Program-made: the position numbers and the translations under genes
Notes under the pieces: generated by a model
Told to the model about the DNA's origin: nothing
What the model saw: only the letters and a program-made list of their open reading frames with translations
The model's database searches: none
Shown here: one piece after another, positions 55,901-61,462 of the stretch
Layout: each line of letters begins with the position of its first letter
Numbering within the stretch: position 1 is the first letter of the stretch
Origin: Panulirus ornatus
Lineage: Eukaryota > Arthropoda > Malacostraca > Decapoda > Palinuridae
Direction of reading: 5' to 3'
Assembly (NCBI RefSeq): GCF_036320965.1
Contig: NC_092262.1
Coordinates: 7,406,572-7,470,571 of the forward strand
DNA: 64,000 nucleotides

Positions 55901-58900
55901 ATATACCAAACACAACTGGTAAAAGAATAAAGCATTTATAAAAATTCATCTACATTTTATAAGCACCTTCCAGTGCATAGCATACCTGGAATAAGTGACA
56001 AAGTCAGGGATGGGGTTAACCAGGGAAGCTGGGTCTTCATGTACAATCTCTCGGTTACTGCCACCTTCATACGATTCCGCCCCATCAGCAAACTCTATTT
56101 CAAAAACACGCTGCTGACACACAGCTAATATCAGCAAGCAGAAATCAGCTGTAAGAGACAGATAATGACATGAAATACGGAATGCTTTGTTTCAAACTGT
56201 ATAGAAACAATGATTATAAACAGTTCTAAAATGTATAAAAACAATGGTTATAAAGTGTCTCAATGCTTAGAAAGATAAACCTAAGAGCACTAACAATGAA
56301 GTCTGCCATAAGAGAGATCAAGCACACAACACTCACAGTATATACGCACCACTTATTTCACAGCACTCCTCTGCTGCCATGTACAGTAGAGTTTTCAACC
56401 CTGGAGCCTCTGAAAACACTGCCCTAGAGCTACTCGCTGCAAGTGGCCTGTTAAGAGTGAGGCACTAAAGGGTAAGCAGCAGCACTGGAGTTCACCAGTT
56501 ATGGAGACTTTTGCCATGGTCACTCCCTTGAGGGAGTTCCTGGAGAGAAAGGGCATCAGATGTAGACAGATACCGGTGGATGAACATCTGCGTTGACTGT
56601 GGACTGACTGCCGCAACCAAGACTTGAACCTAAGCGCTTTACTATGGGAAGCCTGTGAATGTGTCATGGTCTGGAACACTAACCACTGCACCCATAGAAG
56701 TTTTGAGTTTGGTTCTACCCTTGCTATGAACTTTGGTCAGCTTATTGGTAATCTAAGAAGAGAATTGTTTGACTAGTTGAGAACTATCTGTATCTACTAA
56801 TACCTCTAATGCCTGTTCCCACCAGACACTCCCTTAAGGGGGTGACTATGACAATAGTTTCCAAAACTAAAGAACTCCAGTGCCTCACCCACAACAGGCT
56901 ACTAGCAGAGGGTAATTTCAGGAGTGCAGCATTTGCAGAGGCTCATACCTAATGTTCTTCCTGACTACTACTACCTAAAGCTCCTGCCTAAATGTTGAGA
57001 ATGTCATAAAAAAAAAAAAAAATGCTTAATTAGCAGACACATTCATGGAAACATGTATCCTCTTCGTCAACCTTTCCTCACTCATTCTCGCCATATGCCC
57101 AAACCATTTCAACACACCGTCTTCTGCTACAATATCTGGAAAAAATAAAAAAACAAAATCCTCCAGCAAAGATCAACAGTTTCTCATGCACCTGTAAATC
57201 ATATTCACTTATCAATCAAGAGAATCCAGCATATACAATCATAATGAAACTGGGGTTCTTAGGACTAACCCACAAAATTACATTAGGATTCAATTTAATA
57301 CGATTCACTTTAATGCATTTCATTTAAGAGAGCATTTGGAATGTAGTAAAAACTTTGCAGACTTCAATTTGCACACAACTTACTGACAATCTTGTATGGC
57401 TCTGGGGGCTTCACAAAATCTGGGAAGAAGAGCCATTCCCGAAGTTCCAAGTCCATCTCCCCAGCCCATGGGTAGTCTAGAAGATGAAAACCATAACCAT
57501 GGCAGGAATTACTGTTAAGTCCTGACTTAGATTAACTATTCATGACTCATATCAAGATCACATATTCAATTAAACCAAAAAAAAATTTCATTAGGCATAC
57601 CATCATGATTAATGATGTCATACTCTTAACTTCTCATTCATAATTAGGTGAGCAAAGTATGGATACTTTTTCATCTAAAAACTAAGTTTCAAAAGCTTCA
57701 GATATTTTCATATCAGCAGATATAAACCTAATGCATAATCACTTACCAATAAGATGGCAGTCACATATTAACATTAATTACATATAATGTAAATACTCCC
57801 ATTCAAAGTTTAAACTCTCTAAAATCAATGTTATGATAACATCCGGCAAGAAGTGGATTGGCTAATTCAAGAGTTTCCAAAACTTACACGCCACCTGTGG
57901 AACATAATGGGCAACAAGGTGCTGTATGAAGGATTCCCCCTCCCTTTTTTTTAAGCATTACCCCTGATCCCACCCCTAAACAGAACCAACACAAGCCAGA
58001 TCCAAAAAATTACTTCTTCTTACTCCCTAGTAAAAAGGGTTAGGACAAATAGTTTTTGATGCTTAAATCAGTAATTATGATTAACGACAGCTTATTACAT
58101 CCCTCGAGAAGTCTTTTACTCATGTGGAAAACTAAAAACATTACTCAATGAAATTATTTAAGTCTTTACTGTGATACAGTTCTTACAGACTATGAGAAGA
58201 AATCTACCACATTAACTGATATTCAACAAAAACATTTCCACCATATATAAAAATTATCTTGGTTTTGACAACTCATTCTACCAGCAATCATAAACTTATG
58301 GTAAGCTTACATTCACACACACATTTTTCACATCCACTTATATGTATATGTGCATGCGTTTATGTATATACATGTGTATGTGGGTGGGTTGGGCCATTCT
58401 TTCGTCTGTTTCCTTGTGCTACCTTGCTAACACAGGAGACAGTGACAAAGTATAATAAATATAAACAAATAAATATACATATTATACTTAACCGGTTTCC
58501 CACATCAATGAGGTAGTGCCTGGAAACAGACGAAGAATGGACCATCCACTCATATACACATATATACATAACTAAACTTATACCTCTGTAATTTGAGCAC
58601 TCACTCTTATCCCCTTTGCCTTTGTACAATGGCACTATGCACGCTTTCCGCCAATCCTCAGGCACCTCACCATGAGTCATACATACATTAAATAACCTTA
58701 CCAACCAGTCAACAATACAGTCACCCCCTTTCTTAATAAATTCCACTGCAATACCATCCAAACCTGCTGCCTTGCCGGCTTTCATCTTCCGCAAAGCTTT
58801 TACTACCTCTTCTCTGTTTACCAAATCATTTTCCCTAACCCTCTCACTTTGCACACCACCTCGACCAAAACACCCTATATCTGCCACTCTGTCATCAGAC

Positions 58901-61411
58901 ACATTCAACAAACCTTCAAAATACTCATTCCATCTCCTTCTCACATCACCGCTACTTGTTATCACCTCCCCATTTACGCCCTTCACTGAAGTTCCCATTT
59001 GCTCCCTTGTCTTACGCACCCTATTTACCTCCTTCCAGAACATCTTTTTATTCTCCCTAAAATTTACTGATAGTCTCTCACCCCAACTCTCATTTGCCCT
59101 TTTTTTCACCTCTTGCACCTTTCTCTTGACCTCCTGTCTCTTTCTTTTATACTTCTCCCACTCAATTGCATTTTTTCCCTGCAAAAATCGTCCAAATGCC
59201 TCTCTCTTCTCTTTCACTAATACTCTTACTTCTTCATCCCACCACTCACTACCCTTTCTAAACAGCCCACCTCCCACTCTTCTCATGCCACAAGCATCTT
59301 TTGCACAATCCATCACTGATTCCCTAAATACATCCCATTCCTCCCCGACTCCCCTTACTTCCATTGTTCTCACCTTTTTCCATTCTGTACACAGTCTCTC
59401 CTGGTACTTCCCCACACAGGTCTCCTTCCCAAGCTCACTTACTCTCACCACCTTCTTCACCCCAACATTCACTCCTCTTTTCTGAAAACCCATACTAATC
59501 TTCACCTTAGCCTCCACAAGATAATGATCAGACATCCCTCCAGTTGCACCTCTCAGCACATTAACATCCAAAAGTCTCTCTTTCGCACGCCTGTCAATTA
59601 ACACGTAATCCAATAACGCTCTCTGGCCATCTCTCCTACTTACATAAGTATACTTATGTATATCTCGCTTTTTAAACCAGGTATTCCCAATCATCAGTCC
59701 TTTTTCAGCACATAAATCTACAAGCTCTTCACCATTTCCATTTACAACACTGAACACCCCATGCATACCAATTATTCCCTCAACTGCCACATTACTCACC
59801 TTTGCATTCAAATCACCCATCACTATAACCCGGTCTCGTGCATCAAAACCGCTAACACACTCATTTAGCTGCTCCCAAAACACTTGCCTCTCATGATCTT
59901 TCTTCTCATGCCCAGGTGCATATGCACCAATAATCACCCACCTCTCTCCATCAACTTTCCTGGTAAATTATATGGGAGGGTATTGATTGAGAGGGTGAAG
60001 GCATGTACAGAGCATCAGATTGGGGAAGAGCAGTGCGGTTTCAGAAGTGGTAGAGGATGTGTGGATCAGGTGTTTGCTTTGAAGAATGTATGTGAGAAAT
60101 ACTTAGAAAAGCAAATGGATTTGTATGTAGCATTTATGGATCTGGAGAAGGCATATGATAGAGTTGATAGAGATGCTCTGTGGAAGGTATTAAGAATATA
60201 TGGTGTGGGAGGCAAGTTGTTAGAAGCAGTGAAAAGTTTTTATCGAGGATGTAAGGCATGTGTACGTGTAGGAAGAGAGGAAAGTGATTGGTTCTCAGTG
60301 AATGTAGGTTTGCGGCAGGGGTGTGTGATGTCTCCATGGTTGTTTAATTTGTTTATGGATGGGGTTGTAAGGGAGGTAAATGCAAGAGTCCTGGAAAGAG
60401 GGGCAAGTATGAAGTCTGTTGGGGATGAGAGAGCTTGGGAAGTGAGTCAATTGTTGTTCGCTGATGATACAGCGCTGGTGGCTGATTCATGTGAGAAACT
60501 GCAGAAGCTGGTGACTGAGTTTGGTAAAGTGTGTGGAAGAAGAAAGTTGAGAGTAAATGTGAATAAGAGCAAGGTTATTAGGTACAGTAGGGGTGAGGGT
60601 CAAGTCAATTGGGAGGTGAGTTTGAATGGAGAAAAACTGGAGGAAGTGAAGTGTTTTAGATATCTGGGAGTGGATCTGTCAGCGGATGGAACCATGGAAG
60701 CGGAAGTGGATCATAGGGTGGGGGAGGGGGCGAAAATTTTGGGAGCCTTGAAAAATGTGTGGAAGTCGAGAACATTATCTCGGAAAGCAAAAATGGGTAT
60801 GTTTGAGGGAATAGTGGTTCCAACAATGCTGTATGGTTGCGAGGCGTGGGCTATGGATAGAGATGTGCGCAGGAGGATGGATGTGCTGGAAATGAGATGT
60901 TTGAGGACAATGTGTGGTGTGAGGTGGTTTGATCGAGTAAGTAACGTAAGGGTAAGAGAGATGTGTGGAAATAAAAAGAGCGTGGTTGAGAGAGCAGAAG
61001 AGGGTGTTTTGAAATGGTTTGGGCACATGGAGAGAATGAGTGAGGAGAGATTGACCAAGAGGATATATGTGTCGGAGGTGGAGGGAACGAGGAGAAGAGG
61101 GAGACCAAATTGGAGATGGAAAGATGGAGTGAAAAAGATTTTGTGTGATCGGGGCCTGAACATGCAGGAGGGTGAAAGGAGGGCAAGAAATAGAGTGAAT
61201 TGGAGTCATGTGGTATACAGGGCTTGACGTGCTGTCAGTGGATTGAAGCAAGGCATGTGAAGCGTCTGGGGTAAACCATGGAAAGCTGTGTAGGTATGTA
61301 TATTTGCGTGTGTGGACGTGTGTATGTACATGTGTATGGGGGGGGGGGTTGGGCCATTTCTTTCGTCTGTTTCCTTGCGCTACCTCGCAAACGCGGGAGA
61401 CAGCGACAAAG

Positions 61412-61462
<51 letters not shown>

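Larger units (their letters stand above)
58578..61454 (+). mobile_element. Young twin-primed RTE-like LINE with inverted 5' half
   Basis: The left half (58578-59955) is antisense LINE running from Y-R-G-I-S back to the endonuclease. The right half (59956-61454) is sense LINE from P-G-K-L-Y-G to the 3' UTR and a run of about 40 A. Compared with an unbroken copy, only about 8 bases are missing between the two halves. An 8-base direct repeat, aactaaac, flanks the whole at 58570-58577 and 61455-61462. The joint at the left target end shares a few bases (aaac) with the LINE. This is the expected product of target-primed reverse transcription with a second internal priming event. Confidence 0.92.

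Noticed and set aside
56570..56700. Functional tRNA gene
   Set aside because: A and B boxes are recognisable, but they are diverged, no full cloverleaf is visible, and the sequence continues directly into the repeat A body.
58772..59485. Open frame of 237 codons on the plus strand
   Set aside because: It is the antisense of the LINE endonuclease-linker region. The purine bias of the sense strand leaves the complement free of stops. The product is Ser/Phe/Thr-rich with no motif.
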